Below are positions 26,509 through 37,579 of a stretch of DNA of 64,000 nucleotides, in pieces. The first letter of the stretch is position 1. Each line of letters opens with the position of its first letter. The stretch covers positions 2,852,001-2,916,000 of the forward strand of contig JBBODD010000001.1 in NCBI GenBank assembly GCA_038002745.1. Direction: 5' to 3'. Source of the DNA: Bacillus sp. FSL H8-0547. Lineage in GTDB: Bacteria; Bacillota; Bacilli; Bacillales; Bacillaceae. The position numbers and the translations under genes are program-made. Under the pieces are notes generated by a model that was given only the letters and a program-made list of their open reading frames with translations, was not told the DNA's origin and did no database searches.

Positions 26509-29500
26509 ATGCGATTGCCATTTGTTCACCTTCAAGTTCAAAGTGCCTACAGTCTGCTGAACAGTTCCGCGCGAATTGACCGGCTTGTTGAAAAAACAGC
26601 AGCCCACGGAGCAAAATCACTCGCGATTACTGACTTCCATACGATGTATGGAGCGGTAGCGTTTTATAAAACATGCATGAAACACGGCATCAAACCCATT
26701 ATCGGGCTAATAGCGTCTGTTACGCTCGAAGAACAGGGTGCAAGCGACGGATACCCCCTTGTTCTGCTTGCCAAAAACAATGAAGGATACAGAAATCTGA
26801 TCAAAATCAGCAGTGTCCTTCAAACAAGATCTCCAGGAGGAATAAAATCCCGGTGGATGAAATCCTACAGCTCAGGAATTATCGGGTTAACACCCGGCGA
26901 CAAGGGCCTGGTCGAACAGGCGGTCTTGAGCGGGAATAAAGAGGAAGCGGAAAAAACGCTTTTGCTCTATAAATCTCTGTTTCATGAAGGCGATTTCTAT
27001 CTTTCGCTCCAAAACCACAGCCTGCATACAGATAAAGAACTGGAGAAAGGAATTTTAGAATTAAGCGGAAGAACAGGGGTGCCTGCTGCCGCTGCTAACA
27101 ACGTTCACTATATTGAAAAAGAAGATGCGTTTGCCCACAATTGCCTTCTGGCCATTAAAAACGGAGCAAAGCTTGAAGACGACAGTGACTTCGCCCTTCC
27201 TTCCAATCAATATTATTTAAAAACCCCTGCTGAAATGGCAGAGCTGTTCAGGGATTGCCCCGAGGCTCTGGAAAACACTCTGAAAATAGCAGATATGTGC
27301 CAGGTCACAATGGAACTTGGACAAACCCGTCTTCCGAAGTATCCAGCACCTGACGGCCTTCCGGCTGACGAATATTTGGAGCGCCTTTGCCTGTCCGGTC
27401 TCAAAGAGAGGTTCAGCGATCCGCCAGACAGCTACTATAAAAGGCTTGACTATGAGCTGAATGTAATCAGGGAGATGAAATTCAGCGACTATTTCCTGAT
27501 TGTCTGGGATTTCATGAAATATGCCCATGATCATCGAATTCTCACAGGTCCTGGAAGGGGATCTGCAGCAGGCTCACTTGTTGCCTATGTTTTGAGAATC
27601 ACAGATGTGGATCCAATTGAGCACCGCCTTTTATTTGAGCGCTTCTTAAATCCCGAGCGCATAAATATGCCTGATATAGATATTGATTTTCCTGATTCTA
27701 AAAGGGATGAGATCATTTCGTATGTGGCAGAAAAGTACGGGGCGATGCACGCTGCTCAAATTGTGACGTTCGGCACACTCGCTGCAAAAGCTTCCCTCAG
27801 GGATGTCGGGAGAGTCATGGGGGCATCTGCCAAGGAAGCGGATGTTCTGGCAAAGCTCATTCCTTCAAAGCCCGGGTCCACCTTGGAGCAGGTTCTCTCA
27901 GAATCCAAAGACCTTCAGCAGCTTCTGGATGATTCGGATTTGTACAGGAGGATTTTTGAAACAGCCGTAAAGCTTGAAGGCCTTCCGAGGCACACCTCCA
28001 CACATGCAGCGGGCATGGTGCTGAGCAGCCAGCCGCTTACAGATATCGTTCCGATCCAGGAGGGGCATAACGGCATTTATTTAACGCAGTTTTCAATGGA
28101 TTATCTTGAGGATCTCGGGCTTTTGAAAATGGATTTTCTCGGCCTCAGAAATTTAACGCTGATTGAGCAGATCACAGGTTTAATCGAACGCCATGAAAAG
28201 AAACGGATCGATTTTGACCGCATTTCCTACGCGGATGATAAAACGTTCGAGCTTCTTGGCAAAGGGGATACAACAGGGGTTTTTCAGCTTGAATCAGACG
28301 GGATGCGCAGCGTTCTGAAACGGCTCAAGCCGACAGATCTTGAAGATATAGTGGCTGTAAATGCCCTGTACCGTCCGGGTCCGATGGAAAACATTCCGCT
28401 TTACATTAGAAGGAAACACCTGGAAGAGCAAATCGAGTACCCGCATCCGGACCTGTTGCCCATCCTTCAAACGACGAACGGCGTTATCGTCTACCAGGAG
28501 CAGATCATGGAGATTGCGTCTAAAATGGCCGGTTTTTCTTTAGGTGAAGCGGATCTTCTAAGGCGCGCTGTCGGAAAGAAACAAAAAGAAATTCTTGACC
28601 GGGAGAGAGAGCACTTTGTTTCGGGCTGTCTGAATAACGGCTATGACCGGGCGTCTGCAAACCATATTTACGATTTAATCGTCAAATTTGCAAATTACGG
28701 GTTCAACCGGAGCCATGCTGTTGCCTACAGCATGATTTCCTTTCAGCTTGCCTATTTAAAAGCCCACTATCCTGTTTATTTTACGGCCGCTCTTTTAACG
28801 AGCGTGATCGGAAACGATGAAAAAACCGCCCAGTACATTCGTGAGGCAAAGCAGCATGGAGTCACAGTTCTTCCTCCTTCTATTAATAAGAGCGAATATC
28901 CTTTTCTTGTCGAAAACGGAAGCATCCGCTTCAGTCTGAATGCGATTAAAAGTGTAGGCGTCAACGCTGTAAAAGAAATCTATGCGGCCAGAAAGAAAAA
29001 AGCATTCTCTGATCTGTTTGATTTCTGCACCAGGGTATCCATGAAAACCGTGAACAGACGGGTTGTTGAGTCTCTCATCTTTTCGGGAGCCATGGATGAG
29101 TTTGGGATGGAGAGGTCCACTCTGCTTGCAAGCCTTGATCTTGCGATTGAACATGCTGCCCTCTTTTCAACAGATGATGAAAATCAATTTGATTTGTTTT
29201 TAGAAGAGGAAGAATTCAGCATCAAGCCGAAATATATAGAAGTTGAGCCGTTCAAAACAGAAGAAAAGCTGAAGTTTGAAAAAGAGTCGCTTGGTTTTTA
29301 TTTTTCAAGCCATCCTGCTTCAGCCCATTTGCCGCTGTTTCAGCGTGCGGGAGTTCTTCCGCTGAGTGAAGCCGTGCTTTTCGGCCAGAAAAAAGTGAAA
29401 GTCGGCGTGTTCATTTCTGCCATGCGCACGATCCGGACGAAAAAAGGCGAGGTCATGGCGTTTCTTGCCTTAAGTGATGAAAGCGGGGATCTTGAAGCGG

Positions 29501-29877
29501 TCGCTTTTCCAAACGTTTATACGAAGGCCCGGAATTTGCTTGATCAGGGAAATGTGGTCATTCTTACAGGCAAAATGGAAACCCGCAGCGACCGCACGCA
29601 GCTGATTATTTCCGATGCGGAAACAGTAGAGGACCTGAAGAAAAGAGCAAAGACGCTCTTTTTAAAAATCGAGGAAATGCATCTTGCGGAAGGAAAGCTT
29701 CAAACCGTGCAGAATACTCTTAAAAAGCACCGCGGCACAACGCCTGTTATTCTCTACTATGAAAAAGAGAAAAAGAGCGTCAGACTGCCGGATGAATATA
29801 ACACAGAAGCGAGTGCTGCATGTCTTTCAGAGCTTAAAAAATTACTCGGAGAGAAAAATGCAGCAGTCAAAGAATAA
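26509..29877 (+). CDS. dnaE: DNA polymerase III subunit alpha DnaE
   Basis: The second replicative polymerase of Bacillota, extending lagging-strand primers before PolC. 1122 residues. N-terminal PHP domain (1-200, VHLQVQSAYSLLNS), polymerase core with GPGRGSAAGS near 348 and the catalytic PDIDIDFPDSKRDE near 386-399, a helix-hairpin-helix region and a C-terminal OB domain (about 965-1045). No proofreading exonuclease domain, as normal for DnaE. AAAGGAT is the ribosome site. Confidence 0.98.
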   Translation: MRLPFVHLQVQSAYSLLNSSARIDRLVEKTAAHGAKSLAITDFHTMYGAVAFYKTCMKHGIKPIIGLIASVTLEEQGASDGYPLVLLAKNNEGYRNLIKISSVLQTRSPGGIKSRWMKSYSSGIIGLTPGDKGLVEQAVLSGNKEEAEKTLLLYKSLFHEGDFYLSLQNHSLHTDKELEKGILELSGRTGVPAAAANNVHYIEKEDAFAHNCLLAIKNGAKLEDDSDFALPSNQYYLKTPAEMAELFRDCPEALENTLKIADMCQVTMELGQTRLPKYPAPDGLPADEYLERLCLSGLKERFSDPPDSYYKRLDYELNVIREMKFSDYFLIVWDFMKYAHDHRILTGPGRGSAAGSLVAYVLRITDVDPIEHRLLFERFLNPERINMPDIDIDFPDSKRDEIISYVAEKYGAMHAAQIVTFGTLAAKASLRDVGRVMGASAKEADVLAKLIPSKPGSTLEQVLSESKDLQQLLDDSDLYRRIFETAVKLEGLPRHTSTHAAGMVLSSQPLTDIVPIQEGHNGIYLTQFSMDYLEDLGLLKMDFLGLRNLTLIEQITGLIERHEKKRIDFDRISYADDKTFELLGKGDTTGVFQLESDGMRSVLKRLKPTDLEDIVAVNALYRPGPMENIPLYIRRKHLEEQIEYPHPDLLPILQTTNGVIVYQEQIMEIASKMAGFSLGEADLLRRAVGKKQKEILDREREHFVSGCLNNGYDRASANHIYDLIVKFANYGFNRSHAVAYSMISFQLAYLKAHYPVYFTAALLTSVIGNDEKTAQYIREAKQHGVTVLPPSINKSEYPFLVENGSIRFSLNAIKSVGVNAVKEIYAARKKKAFSDLFDFCTRVSMKTVNRRVVESLIFSGAMDEFGMERSTLLASLDLAIEHAALFSTDDENQFDLFLEEEEFSIKPKYIEVEPFKTEEKLKFEKESLGFYFSSHPASAHLPLFQRAGVLPLSEAVLFGQKKVKVGVFISAMRTIRTKKGEVMAFLALSDESGDLEAVAFPNVYTKARNLLDQGNVVILTGKMETRSDRTQLIISDAETVEDLKKRAKTLFLKIEEMHLAEGKLQTVQNTLKKHRGTTPVILYYEKEKKSVRLPDEYNTEASAACLSELKKLLGEKNAAVKE

Positions 29878-29912
29878 GGACAAAGGTCCGGTGCCGGACA
29901 AAAAGACAGGAC

Positions 29913-29940
29913 TTTACAATACTTAAAATTATGTTATGAT
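29913..29940 (+). promoter_or_regulatory. Sigma-A promoter of the malic enzyme gene
   Basis: TTTACA (29913-29918), 16-base spacer, TATGAT (29935-29940). The start point would fall near 29947, just before a perfect palindrome. Confidence 0.65.
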
Positions 29941-29951
29941 TTATTATTGGC

Positions 29952-29974
29952 TGGAGGTGGTCTGACCACCTCCA
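29952..29974 (+). promoter_or_regulatory. Palindromic operator candidate for GntR/FadR-type regulator
   Basis: Perfect 10-bp arms TGGAGGTGGT (29952-29961) and ACCACCTCCA (29965-29974) around CTG. The centre contains TGGTCTGACCA, the TGGTNNNACCA pattern bound by FadR-subfamily GntR proteins. It lies at about +6 of the malic enzyme transcript, and a GntR gene is downstream. No T run follows, so it is not a terminator. Confidence 0.7.
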
Positions 29975-29997
29975 AATAGACCCTAAGGAGTGAGAAC

Positions 29998-31233
29998 ATG
30001 TCATTGCGCGAAGAAGCATTACATATGCATCTAGTTCATAAAGGAAAGCTTGAATCGAAATCAAAAGTACCAGTCAGAAATGCTAAAGACCTGAGCTTAG
30101 CATATTCTCCAGGGGTCGCTGAACCTTGCAAAGCGATTTATGAAGATAAAAATAAAGTGTACGACTATACAATGAAAGGCAACATGGTTGCCGTTGTTTC
30201 TGATGGAACGGCTGTGCTTGGGCTAGGAAATATCGGACCTGAGGCAGCGCTTCCTGTTATGGAAGGGAAAGCTGTTCTTTTCAAAAGCTTCGCAGGGGTT
30301 GATGCGTTTCCAATCTGTTTAAACACAACGGATGTGGACAAGATTGTAGAAACGGTCAAACTTCTCGAACCTACTTTCGGCGGCGTAAATCTTGAGGATA
30401 TTGCTGCTCCGAATTGCTTCGTTATTGAAGAGCGCCTGAAAAAAGAAACAAATATCCCGATTTTCCATGATGACCAGCACGGCACAGCCATCGTAACAGT
30501 GGCAGGTCTTGTGAACGCATTGAAGCTTGCGGGCAAATCTATGTCAAGCATCAGGGTGGTTGCAAACGGAGCGGGTGCAGCAGGCATTGCCATCATTAAG
30601 TTGCTTTACCGCTACGGTGTGCGCGATATTATCATGTGCGATTCCAAAGGGTCGATCTTTGAAGGCCGCTCTTACGGAATGAACAGTGTAAAAGAGGAAG
30701 TCGCCAAATATACAAACCGTGACCGCACAGAGGGAAGCCTTGCCGACGTCATTAAAGATGCGGACGTGTTTATCGGTGTTTCAGTAGAAGGAGCTTTAAC
30801 GAAGGAAATGATTGCATCCATGAAAAAAGATCCGATCATCTTTGCTATGGCAAACCCTGTTCCTGAAATCATGCCCCATGAAGCGAAAGAAGCGGGCGCG
30901 ATGGTCATCGGAACAGGCCGTTCCGATTTCCCGAATCAGGTAAACAACGTTCTCGCTTTTCCGGGCATTTTCCGCGGGGCGCTTGATGTGCGCGCTACAC
31001 ACATAAATGAACAAATGAAAATTGCGGCTGTAGAAGCGATTGCTGCCCTGATTTCAACTGAGGAACTGACGGCGGATTATGTCATACCGGCTCCATTTGA
31101 TGCCCGGGTTGCTCCTGCGGTGGCGGCGGCTGTTGCGAGGGCAGCAATGGAAACCGGAGTGGCCAGAATAAAAGCCGATCCTGAGGAAATTGCAGAAAAA
31201 ACGAAGCAGCTTGCGATTATTGAAACAAAGTGA
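29998..31233 (+). CDS. ytsJ: NAD(P)-dependent malic enzyme YtsJ
   Basis: Decarboxylates malate to pyruvate, making NADPH. 411 residues, matching B. subtilis YtsJ (the main NADP malic enzyme). SPGVAEPCKAI near residue 35, HDDQHGTA (metal site) near 156 and GAGAAGIAI in the cofactor Rossmann domain are visible. TAAGGAG before the ATG. Followed after 10 bases by the GntR gene, so the two share the palindrome-controlled promoter; accD-accA lie downstream. Confidence 0.96.
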   Translation: MSLREEALHMHLVHKGKLESKSKVPVRNAKDLSLAYSPGVAEPCKAIYEDKNKVYDYTMKGNMVAVVSDGTAVLGLGNIGPEAALPVMEGKAVLFKSFAGVDAFPICLNTTDVDKIVETVKLLEPTFGGVNLEDIAAPNCFVIEERLKKETNIPIFHDDQHGTAIVTVAGLVNALKLAGKSMSSIRVVANGAGAAGIAIIKLLYRYGVRDIIMCDSKGSIFEGRSYGMNSVKEEVAKYTNRDRTEGSLADVIKDADVFIGVSVEGALTKEMIASMKKDPIIFAMANPVPEIMPHEAKEAGAMVIGTGRSDFPNQVNNVLAFPGIFRGALDVRATHINEQMKIAAVEAIAALISTEELTADYVIPAPFDARVAPAVAAAVARAAMETGVARIKADPEEIAEKTKQLAIIETK

Positions 31234-31243
31234 GTGATGTACA

Positions 31244-31870
31244 ATGAGTGCATCCAAACCTAAAGTATATATTGAAATTCTTCGCGAAATCAGGTCGATC
31301 ATCAAAGAAGACGGGCTCGCTGCGGGCGATAAGATTCCATCTGAACGCGAGCTTGCCGAACGGCTTCAGGCCGGGCGTTCCTCTGTCAGAGAAGCGCTTC
31401 GGGCGCTTGAGCTCCTGGGGATCATTGAAACGAGGCGCGGGGAAGGCACATTTATTAAAGACTTTCGCGACAATGACCTTGTCGAAATTCTCGGCACCTT
31501 TATTCTTCAGGATAAAAATGCGATTTCTGATCTTACTGAGATGAATAAGCTTCTTGAATATAATGCCCTGCAGGTCCTGCTTGCAAAAGACCGCGAGGCG
31601 GAACTGAAAGAACTGAGAGACAGGTTGAAGCAAGAGATGATGACCCATGCAGCATTCATGACAGAGCTTATGAAACTGTCGGATAATTTTCTGCTGTACC
31701 GCATTTGGACAGTTGTCAGCGAATACGTAAAGCTGATTCAGCCCAAACCTGAAACCGGATCTCAAGCCGTCTATGAAGAAATCATTGACGGACTGCTTTC
31801 CAAGGACGAAAATCGTGTATTCCAATCTTTTTACACTCTAGCTCATAAAGAAAGTGCCGATAAGGCATAA
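31244..31870 (+). CDS. GntR family transcriptional regulator, FadR subfamily
   Basis: 208 residues. N-terminal winged helix (about 8-75) with KIPSERELAERLQAGRSSVR and LLGIIETRRGEGTFI, typical of GntR; the C-terminal part is helical and ligand-binding (FCD/FadR-like). The ribosome site is poor (GTGAGTG), consistent with coupling to the malic enzyme ten bases upstream. It likely senses a carboxylic acid or acyl ligand and, by context, may repress its own operon through the palindrome at 29952-29974. It is not in this position in B. subtilis. Confidence 0.88.
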   Translation: MSASKPKVYIEILREIRSIIKEDGLAAGDKIPSERELAERLQAGRSSVREALRALELLGIIETRRGEGTFIKDFRDNDLVEILGTFILQDKNAISDLTEMNKLLEYNALQVLLAKDREAELKELRDRLKQEMMTHAAFMTELMKLSDNFLLYRIWTVVSEYVKLIQPKPETGSQAVYEEIIDGLLSKDENRVFQSFYTLAHKESADKA

Positions 31871-31996
31871 CATCTTTTTTCGGAAAGGCTTCCCTGCTGC
31901 CGGCTTATTATCAGCGGCGCAGCTTCACAGCCTGCAAAAAAATGGATGACGGTCTGGCAATTGCCCGGTCGTTTTCATAGAAAAGGAGGCAGCGAT

Positions 31997-32860
31997 TTGT
32001 TAAAGGATTTATTTTCAAAGAAAAAGAAATATGCATCCATTCCTTCAGATCAGGCAAAGCACGATGTGCCTGAAGGAATTATGACAAAATGTCCAAGCTG
32101 TAAAAAGATTATGTATACGAAAGAATTAAATAAAAACCTGCGCGTGTGCATGAACTGCGGCCACCACCATACAATGAATGCCAAAGAGCGCATTAAGAGT
32201 TTATTTGATGAGCATACATTTAAAGAGTTTGATAAAGAGATGGTTTCTGAAAACCCTCTTAATTTTCCGGGCTATCTTGAAAAAGTAGAAAAAGACCGGA
32301 AGAAAACAAAGATGAATGAAGCGGTCGTAACAGGCGAGGGAGCCATTAACGGCAATCAGACCGTGGTTGCGGTCATGGATGCAACCTTCCGGATGGGAAG
32401 CATGGGGTCAGTCGTTGGAGAAAAGATTACGAGAGCGATTGAGCGCGCGAATGAAAGAAAACTTCCATTTATCATCTTTACAGCTTCAGGCGGAGCGAGA
32501 ATGCAGGAAGGTGTTTTAAGCCTCATGCAGATGGCCAAAACGAGCTCTGCCCTGAAACTGTTCAGTGATAACGGCGGATTGATCATTTCTGTTATGACAC
32601 ACCCGACAACAGGCGGTGTATCAGCAAGCTTTGCCTCTTTGGGAGATTACAATTTTGCTGAACCGAAAGCGCTGATCGGTTTTGCCGGCAGACGGATTAT
32701 TGAACAGACGATCAGGGAAGATCTTCCGGAAGATTTCCAGACGGCAGAATTTCTTTTAAAACACGGTCAGCTTGATGCGGTCATCAACCGTCTCGATATG
32801 AAGGATACTCTTTCGAATATCCTTGAGCTTCATTCCTCAGGAGGTGCATCTTCATGGTAG
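31997..32860 (+). CDS. accD: Acetyl-CoA carboxylase carboxyltransferase subunit beta AccD
   Basis: Beta subunit of the carboxyltransferase that makes malonyl-CoA for fatty acid synthesis. 287 residues. A four-cysteine zinc ribbon is at Cys32, Cys35, Cys51 and Cys54; the crotonase-like core contains [11 protein letters not shown]. The TTG at 31997 is chosen because it follows AAAGGAGG and gives [10 protein letters not shown], the family N-terminus. It overlaps accA by seven bases. No FapR-type operator is seen upstream. Confidence 0.97.
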   Translation: MLKDLFSKKKKYASIPSDQAKHDVPEGIMTKCPSCKKIMYTKELNKNLRVCMNCGHHHTMNAKERIKSLFDEHTFKEFDKEMVSENPLNFPGYLEKVEKDRKKTKMNEAVVTGEGAINGNQTVVAVMDATFRMGSMGSVVGEKITRAIERANERKLPFIIFTASGGARMQEGVLSLMQMAKTSSALKLFSDNGGLIISVMTHPTTGGVSASFASLGDYNFAEPKALIGFAGRRIIEQTIREDLPEDFQTAEFLLKHGQLDAVINRLDMKDTLSNILELHSSGGASSW

Positions 32861-33831
32861 GGGAACTGGAATTTGAAAAGCCCGTTACAGAACTGAGGGC
32901 AAAGATCTCTGAACTGAAAGAGTTTACAGAGAGTACAGATGTGGATTTGTCTGCTGAGATCTCAAAACTTGAAGGACGCCTTGAAAAGCTTGAGAGAGAA
33001 ATTTATACAAATCTTCAGCCGTGGGACAGAGTTCAGATTGCAAGACATCCGAACCGTCCGACAACACTTGACTATATTGAAAAGCTCTTCACAAACTTTT
33101 TTGAGCTTCACGGGGACCGCTATTACGGGGATGATGAAGCCATCGTCGGCGGAATTGCCAAATTTAACGGACTTCCTGTAACGGTCATTGGTCATCAGCG
33201 CGGAAAAGATACAAAAGAAAACATCCGCAGAAACTTCGGAATGCCTCATCCCGAAGGCTACCGCAAGGCGCTCAGGCTGATGCATCAGGCTGATAAGTTC
33301 GGCCGTCCGATCATTTGCCTGATTGATACAAAAGGAGCATACCCTGGAAAAGCAGCCGAAGAACGCGGCCAAAGTGAAGCCATTGCAAAGAACCTTTTTG
33401 AAATGGCGGGGTTATCCGTACCGGTCATCTGTATCGTAATCGGCGAGGGCGGAAGCGGAGGTGCGCTTGCTCTTGGAGTCGGCAACCACATCCATATGCT
33501 TGAGAATTCAACCTATTCGGTTATTTCCCCAGAAGGAGCTGCGGCCCTTTTGTGGAAAGATTCAGGGCTTGCCAAAAAGGCAGCGGAAACGATGAAAATT
33601 ACTGCACCGGACCTGAAAGAACTGGGTGTTATTGATCAAATCATCAAAGAAGTAAAAGGCGGCGCCCACAGGGATGTTGCTGAACAGGCAAAAAATATGA
33701 ATCAGGTCATTCATGATTCTCTGAAGGAGCTTTTAAAACTCAATGGAGAGCAGCTGATTCAGCACCGCTATGAAAAGTTTAAAAGAATCGGCCAGGTTTC
33801 GTTTGCAGAGGAAATTATTGGGGTAAAATAG
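32854..33831 (+). CDS. accA: Acetyl-CoA carboxylase carboxyltransferase subunit alpha AccA
   Basis: Alpha subunit, partner of AccD. 325 residues. N-terminal coiled coil (about 10-50), then [31 protein letters not shown] and the [15 protein letters not shown] segment. The ATG lies inside the accD end, so the subunits are translationally coupled. A terminator follows the gene. Confidence 0.97.
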   Translation: MVGELEFEKPVTELRAKISELKEFTESTDVDLSAEISKLEGRLEKLEREIYTNLQPWDRVQIARHPNRPTTLDYIEKLFTNFFELHGDRYYGDDEAIVGGIAKFNGLPVTVIGHQRGKDTKENIRRNFGMPHPEGYRKALRLMHQADKFGRPIICLIDTKGAYPGKAAEERGQSEAIAKNLFEMAGLSVPVICIVIGEGGSGGALALGVGNHIHMLENSTYSVISPEGAAALLWKDSGLAKKAAETMKITAPDLKELGVIDQIIKEVKGGAHRDVAEQAKNMNQVIHDSLKELLKLNGEQLIQHRYEKFKRIGQVSFAEEIIGVK

Positions 33832-33833
33832 GT

Positions 33834-33878
33834 TAACGTGTAGCCTTCGTCAGGAAGGCGGCACGTTTCTTTTTTTGA
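33834..33878 (+). terminator. Rho-independent terminator of accD-accA
   Basis: AACGTG/CACGTT and GCCTTC/GAAGGC arms with seven T after. The remaining ~290 bases to pfkA hold a clear TATAAT at 34052-34057 with a weak -35, giving a pfkA leader of ~105 nt. Confidence 0.85.
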
Positions 33879-34051
33879 AAGGACTGTTTTGCAGACCTTA
33901 AATCATAAATGAAGAATGCCAAATCTGGTTATTCATAGAAAAACAGCCAGTTCATGTGAGTGAGATTATTCGACAATCCGAAAAGGAAGCGTTTACTTGA
34001 CTTAATTTTCAAAGATTCGCTGAAAACCCTTCAGGACAGGCGGTTTTATTG

Positions 34052-34057
34052 TATAAT
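34052..34057 (+). promoter_or_regulatory. -10 element of the probable pfkA promoter
   Basis: TATAAT in the sequence TTATTGTATAATG; a -35 is only weakly matched (TTCAGG, 16 bases upstream). The next ~105 bases show no terminator-like or riboswitch-like structure that I can support. Confidence 0.5.
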
Positions 34058-34081
34058 GAGAAAGGTTTAAAGGTAACGTGA

Positions 34082-35128
<1,047 letters not shown>

Positions 35129-35182
35129 TATCCCATCAGACTGGTATCGTTTTCATACCAATAAACAGGAGGAATTTATCGA

Positions 35183-36943
35183 ATGAGAAAAACGAAAATA
35201 GTTTGTACGATCGGCCCTGCAAGTGAAAGTGTAGAGAAGCTTACACAATTGATGGAAGCAGGCATGAACGTATCGCGCCTGAACTTCTCCCATGGAGATT
35301 TTGAAGAGCACGGAGCACGCATCAAAAATATCCGCGAAGCAGCTGCAAAGCTTAATAAGAATGTTGCCATCCTTCTTGATACGAAAGGACCGGAAATCCG
35401 CACGCACTCTATGCAGGACGGAGCAATTGAACTCGTAGCAGGATCTGAAGTAACGGTATCTATGACTGAAGTTCTTGGTACAGCAGACAAGTTCTCCATT
35501 TCTTACGAAGGTCTTATCAACGATGTTCATACAGGTTCAATCATCCTGCTTGATGACGGTCTGATCGGTCTTGAAGTCATTGAAATCAATAAGCAGGCCA
35601 ATGAAATCAGAACTAAGATCCTTAACACTGGAACACTTAAAAATAAAAAAGGCGTCAACGTGCCGGGAGTAAGTGTAAAACTTCCTGGAATCACAGAAAA
35701 AGATGCAAATGACATCTTGTTCGGAATTGAGCAGGGAGTGGACTTTATCGCTGCATCATTCGTGCGCCGCGCAGCAGATGTTCTTGAGATCCGTGAATTG
35801 CTTGAAAAAAATGGAGCTCCTCAAATCCAGATCATCCCGAAAATTGAAAACCAGGAAGGCGTCGACAACATCGATGAAATTCTTGAAGTATCAGACGGCC
35901 TGATGGTAGCGCGCGGAGACCTTGGCGTTGAAATTCCGGCAGAAGAAGTGCCTCTAGTTCAAAAAGAATTGATCAAAAAGTGCAACGCAGCAGGCAAGCC
36001 GGTTATCACGGCTACGCAAATGCTTGACAGCATGCAGCGCAACCCGCGCCCTACACGCGCAGAAGCAAGTGACGTTGCAAACGCCATTTTCGACGGTACC
36101 GATGCAATCATGCTTTCTGGTGAAACAGCAGCCGGTTCATACCCTGTTGAAGCTGTTCAAACAATGAACAACATCGCATCACGTGCAGAACAGGCACTGG
36201 ATTACAAGCAGATTCTTGCAAAACGCAGCGAGCAGGCTGATATGACGATTACGGATGCTATCGGACAATCGGTTGCACATACAGGCTTAAACCTTCAGGC
36301 AGCTGCCATTGTAGCAACGACTGAAAGCGGCCATACTGCACGCATGATCTCAAAATACCGTCCTAAAGCTCCAATCGTTGCGGTTACATCATGTGAATCT
36401 GTTTCACGCAAGCTTGCTCTTGTATGGGGCGTACATTCACGCAACGGCGAACAGTCTTCATCAACAGATGAAATGCTTGATCAGGCTGTTCAGGAATCTC
36501 TGCTTTCAGGTGTAGTCAAGCATGGTGATCTGATTGTCATCACAGCTGGTGTACCGATCGGAGAAACAGGCACAACGAACCTGATGAAAGTTCATGTAGT
36601 CGGCGATGTTATCGCTAAAGGCCAGGGCATTGGCCGCAAAACGGCATTCGGCAAAGTTGTAGTAGCAAGCTCAGCTGCTGATGCAGAAGCAAAAATGACA
36701 CAGGGAGCCATTCTGGTTTCTCAAAGCACAGACCGCGACATGATGCCTGCGCTTGAAAAAGCAGCAGCTCTTATTACAGAAGAAGGCGGCTTGACAAGTC
36801 ATGCTGCTGTAGTAGGCTTAAGCCTTGGAATTCCTGTTATTGTCGGCGTTGAAAACGCAACAGCTATCTTAAAAGACGGACAGGAAATCACAGTAGACGG
36901 ATCACGTGGAGCCATCTACCAAGGACACGCAAGCGTACTTTAA
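35183..36943 (+). CDS. pyk: Pyruvate kinase Pyk
   Basis: Converts phosphoenolpyruvate to pyruvate with ATP formation. 586 residues, the long Bacillus type. The TIM barrel carries [10 protein letters not shown] at the N-terminus and [13 protein letters not shown] near 217; the C-terminal extra domain (about 475-586) resembles the PEP-utilising mobile domain with [24 protein letters not shown] precedes the ATG. Second gene of pfkA-pyk, ending in a strong terminator. Confidence 0.98.
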   Translation: MRKTKIVCTIGPASESVEKLTQLMEAGMNVSRLNFSHGDFEEHGARIKNIREAAAKLNKNVAILLDTKGPEIRTHSMQDGAIELVAGSEVTVSMTEVLGTADKFSISYEGLINDVHTGSIILLDDGLIGLEVIEINKQANEIRTKILNTGTLKNKKGVNVPGVSVKLPGITEKDANDILFGIEQGVDFIAASFVRRAADVLEIRELLEKNGAPQIQIIPKIENQEGVDNIDEILEVSDGLMVARGDLGVEIPAEEVPLVQKELIKKCNAAGKPVITATQMLDSMQRNPRPTRAEASDVANAIFDGTDAIMLSGETAAGSYPVEAVQTMNNIASRAEQALDYKQILAKRSEQADMTITDAIGQSVAHTGLNLQAAAIVATTESGHTARMISKYRPKAPIVAVTSCESVSRKLALVWGVHSRNGEQSSSTDEMLDQAVQESLLSGVVKHGDLIVITAGVPIGETGTTNLMKVHVVGDVIAKGQGIGRKTAFGKVVVASSAADAEAKMTQGAILVSQSTDRDMMPALEKAAALITEEGGLTSHAAVVGLSLGIPVIVGVENATAILKDGQEITVDGSRGAIYQGHASVL

Positions 36944-36953
36944 GTGAATACAG

Positions 36954-36987
36954 GAAAAGAGAAGGGCAGATCCCTTCTCTTTTTTGC
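36954..36987 (+). terminator. Rho-independent terminator of pfkA-pyk
   Basis: AGAGAAGGG / CCCTTCTCT hairpin and six T. Confidence 0.92.
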
Positions 36988-37055
36988 ATGTGTTTCATAT
37001 ACTGTTGCAGTAGATGAACAAGCCTTTTTATCCAAAACGCGAGGTGAAAATCAGA

Positions 37056-37442
37056 TTGAGATATATCCTGCCTTTTCTAATCATCATCCCTGCGCTTGAG
37101 ATTGGCATTTTGCTGTTCTCAGGCAAAACACTCGGCATTGTTCCGACCATCCTGCTGATCATTGCAACTGGAGTAGGCGGAGCATGGCTTGCCAAAAAAC
37201 AAGGCATAGAAGCCGTTCAAAAAGTCCAGAGAGAAATGAGCAGGGGCAACATTCCCGGAGACTCGATTCTCGACGGACTCTGTATCCTTACAGGCGGCCT
37301 TCTTTTGCTCACGCCGGGCTTTGTCACCGATATCACCGGTTTTATGCTGCTCATACCCGGCACGAGGAAAATGGTTAAACCGCTTCTTCAGAAGCAGATC
37401 AGCAAAATGATCGAGCGAAACCGGTTTACCATCATAAGATAG
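37056..37442 (+). CDS. fxsA: FxsA family membrane protein
   Basis: Cytoplasmic membrane protein of the FxsA family (suppressor of F exclusion of phage T7 in E. coli; YtzA in Bacillus). 128 residues, three hydrophobic segments, with IPALEIGILLF and LTPGFVTDITGFMLLIPGTR as family signatures. The TTG at 37056 is preferred, with GAGGTG nine bases upstream and the family N-terminus MRYILPFL; an ATG at 37014 would add 14 atypical residues. Confidence 0.87.
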   Translation: MRYILPFLIIIPALEIGILLFSGKTLGIVPTILLIIATGVGGAWLAKKQGIEAVQKVQREMSRGNIPGDSILDGLCILTGGLLLLTPGFVTDITGFMLLIPGTRKMVKPLLQKQISKMIERNRFTIIR

Positions 37443-37466
37443 AGCCGGGTGAAGCTGTCCGTCCAT

Positions 37467-37502
37467 AAGAAATCCCCCGAAAAAATTCGGGGGATTTCTT
37501 AT
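37467..37502. terminator. Probable terminator of fxsA
   Basis: AAGAAATCCCCCGA / TCGGGGGATTTCTT perfect hairpin; the following T tract is short (CTTATCTT), so termination strength is uncertain. Confidence 0.75.
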
Positions 37503-37579
37503 CTTGCTGCAGGGGTATAATAGGTGCTTACACTTTGTCATGAAATTGGAGATTTTTGGATGATTTGGAGTGAAAGTAA

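Noticed and set aside
31871-31996. FapR operator upstream of accD
   Set aside because: No inverted repeat matching the FapR consensus was found in the gap.
33984-34000. Possible cre site (GGAAGCGTTTACT) upstream of pfkA
   Set aside because: The invariant end positions of the consensus are mismatched and the site is not well placed to the inferred promoter.
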